Positions 63,067 to 64,000 of a DNA stretch of 64,000 nucleotides are shown piece by piece. The translations under genes and the position numbers were made by a program. The notes below the pieces were generated by a model. The model did no database searches. It saw only the letters and a list, made by a program, of their open reading frames with translations, and was not told where the DNA came from. Origin of the DNA: Desulfobacteraceae bacterium. GTDB taxonomy: Bacteria > Desulfobacterota > Desulfobacteria > Desulfobacterales > Desulfosarcinaceae. How positions within the stretch are numbered: the stretch's first letter is position 1; every line of letters begins with the position of its first letter. Location of the stretch: positions 19,017-83,016 of the forward strand of contig JAMOUQ010000054.1 in assembly GCA_027068085.1 (NCBI GenBank), given 5' to 3'.

Positions 63067-63403
63067 TTTCTTTTCCTCTGCCGGGTTTGCCCCTGCAATT
63101 TAATTATTTCCGCCCGCTGCAAACATGTACGGACAGGGCGTTATTTTTAATATCGTTTTCCGGACGACAAACTTTAGCTGTTTGCACACCGGGGTGTTTC
63201 CGGCCACTTTCAAAAAACCTGCCGGCACGCCTCCGGCGGCCTTCGATCCGGCGGGGAAAAGCATGAGAGCCAAATTTTTATTTCTGTATTTCAACCCTCC
63301 TTTCGGCACACGAAATGAAAAAACTGAAATACTAATTCTTACCGTCAAGGCAGGCCGCCGCGACCGCATCGGATTTTTCAACGACGGCAACAATACAGTT
63401 TGT
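63067..63403 (-). other. Intergenic region upstream of the chemoreceptor
   Basis: I find no gene here. GTATTTCA (63286-63293) and TGAAATAC (63325-63332) form an inverted repeat 31 bp apart; the same 8-mer occurs in the palindrome before the NifA-like gene. On the minus strand TTGACGG near 63346 could be a -35 box, but no good -10 follows. Confidence 0.4.
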
Positions 63404-63721
63404 CTACGGCCCGGGCATAATTCCGCCCACCAGCGGCTCGTAGATACTGTACTCTGTCTCTTGCCGGAGGATTTCATCTATCTTCTTTTGCAATGTGATT
63501 CTCTCTGGGCTTGCCAGCCACTGCTTCCAGTCACCGACCGACCTCCAGGTGCTCCTGACAAGGTACTCGTTTCGGCCTTCAGGCTCGATGCATTTCAGGG
63601 TCTCTCCCGATATGTACCCCGGCTGCATGGTAGCCAGGGATCTCAGCCTGACTATGATTGGAGCCAGCTCCCGGGCCAGCTCGGGCCTGAATTCGCGTCT
63701 GATTAAAATTTCAACTGCCAT
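63404..63721 (-). CDS. Antibiotic biosynthesis monooxygenase (ABM) domain protein
   Basis: The protein has 105 residues with the ferredoxin-like ABM pattern: EILIRREFRPELARELAPII, MQPGYISGETL and YLVRSTWRSVGDWKQWLASP. Members include quinol monooxygenases and heme-degrading enzymes; many have no known activity. GGAGGGAGGC precedes the ATG. A universal stress protein gene ends about 150 bp upstream. Confidence 0.85.
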   Translation of the reverse strand: MAVEILIRREFRPELARELAPIIVRLRSLATMQPGYISGETLKCIEPEGRNEYLVRSTWRSVGDWKQWLASPERITLQKKIDEILRQETEYSIYEPLVGGIMPGP

Positions 63722-63869
63722 GACGCCTCCCTCCTTGACTGGATATATTCCATTTCTGTGAGGTTCCTACCGGCTTGCCCGGCCCTTTGCCGGCATCGCC
63801 ATAAACGGCAGAGCTCCGGCAGTTCAAGTTTTTACCGCGTGCAAAGCACATGCTGTTCGATAAAAACAA

Positions 63870-63998
63870 TCAGCGGGCCAATCCGGGGATAAGCGCCGGC
63901 GGCACTACCAACACCGGGCACGGTGACCAGAGAATCGTTTCGGCAGTCACCGGTCCAAGGGGTCCGACATTAACACTTTCCCCGGTTGCCAGGGGCGC
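63870..63998 (-). CDS. Universal stress protein family, C-terminal end (truncated by window)
   Basis: The last 43 codons of a minus-strand gene are present and run off the right edge. The segment VGPLGPVTAETILWSP followed by CPVLVVPP is the typical C-terminus of Usp domains (phosphate-binding loop G-x-[ST]-AE and CPVLVV). It is too short to judge the subfamily. The residues ALIPGLAR follow as a short tail. Confidence 0.6.
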   Translation of the reverse strand, partial: APLATGESVNVGPLGPVTAETILWSPCPVLVVPPALIPGLAR

Positions 63999-64000
63999 CT

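Noticed and set aside
1..64000. Search for tRNA, rRNA, CRISPR arrays, insertion sequences and prophage
   Set aside because: No T-loop-like signature with matching stems, regularly spaced repeats, transposase or integrase motif was seen by eye; a covariance-model scan would be needed to exclude small RNAs.

Overview
The window reads as a chromosomal segment of a GC-rich, strictly anaerobic sulfate-reducing bacterium of the Desulfobacterota (Desulfobacteraceae/Desulfosarcina-like). The main evidence is a complete dsrMKJOP locus, the membrane complex that feeds electrons to dissimilatory sulfite reduction. It is supported by the 3' end of a metF gene followed by two HdrA/Qmo-like flavoproteins, as expected for a Wood-Ljungdahl pathway. 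PAS-rich hybrid histidine kinases, sigma-54 activators and B12-binding radical SAM enzymes fit the same group. I saw no rRNA, tRNA, CRISPR array, transposase, integrase or prophage gene. Coding density is high and most of the window looks like core genome.

Layout. 1-3 kb: metF end, HdrA-like and HdrA-MvhD-like proteins, closed by a strong hairpin. 3-8.2 kb: Asp/Glu racemase family, truD, a class 3 lipase next to a DUF6765 zinc-PLC-like protein, a PilZ membrane protein and an IscU/NifU-type scaffold. 8.3-14.3 kb: RsbRD_N gene plus dsrM-K-J-O-P, ending in an intrinsic terminator. 14.4-20.8 kb: a dus gene, then a housekeeping run rplU-rpmA-obgE-nadD-rsfS-gpmI-EamA exporter. 20.8-27.4 kb: an HsdR_N-like protein, a zinc-ribbon protein, a three-gene lipoprotein operon (LpoB-like, COG3014-like, LPP20-like), a DUF2892 protein, recX, a cupin and HU.

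27.6-31.7 kb is the most interesting regulatory locus. A sensor kinase, a coiled-coil lipoprotein and a sigma-54 response regulator lie in the order of the enterobacterial GlrK-GlrG-GlrR (QseE-QseG-QseF) system. Divergent to them is a small exported protein preceded by a near-consensus sigma-54 promoter, with two 13-bp direct repeats about 100-130 bp upstream of the expected transcription start. The repeats are 21 bp apart and look like activator sites. This suggests a self-contained envelope-stress module.

32-45 kb: a lone glycosyltransferase, a large hybrid kinase, a MoxR-VWA pair, a short MetE-like protein, a CxxC protein, tatA, ftsH, a YihY family protein, an Rrf2 regulator, ssb and a DUF362 ferredoxin. 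45-64 kb: an RNA methyltransferase, a ferritin-like protein, a stand-alone molybdopterin oxidoreductase, an alpha/beta hydrolase, an HD-GYP/HD/DUF6485 run, a second hybrid kinase, a radical SAM protein, a membrane protein with a shikimate-kinase-like enzyme, dinB, a NifA-like activator, a chemoreceptor, an ABM protein and the 3' end of a universal stress protein.

All functional assignments rest on motif recognition by eye; no database search was run.
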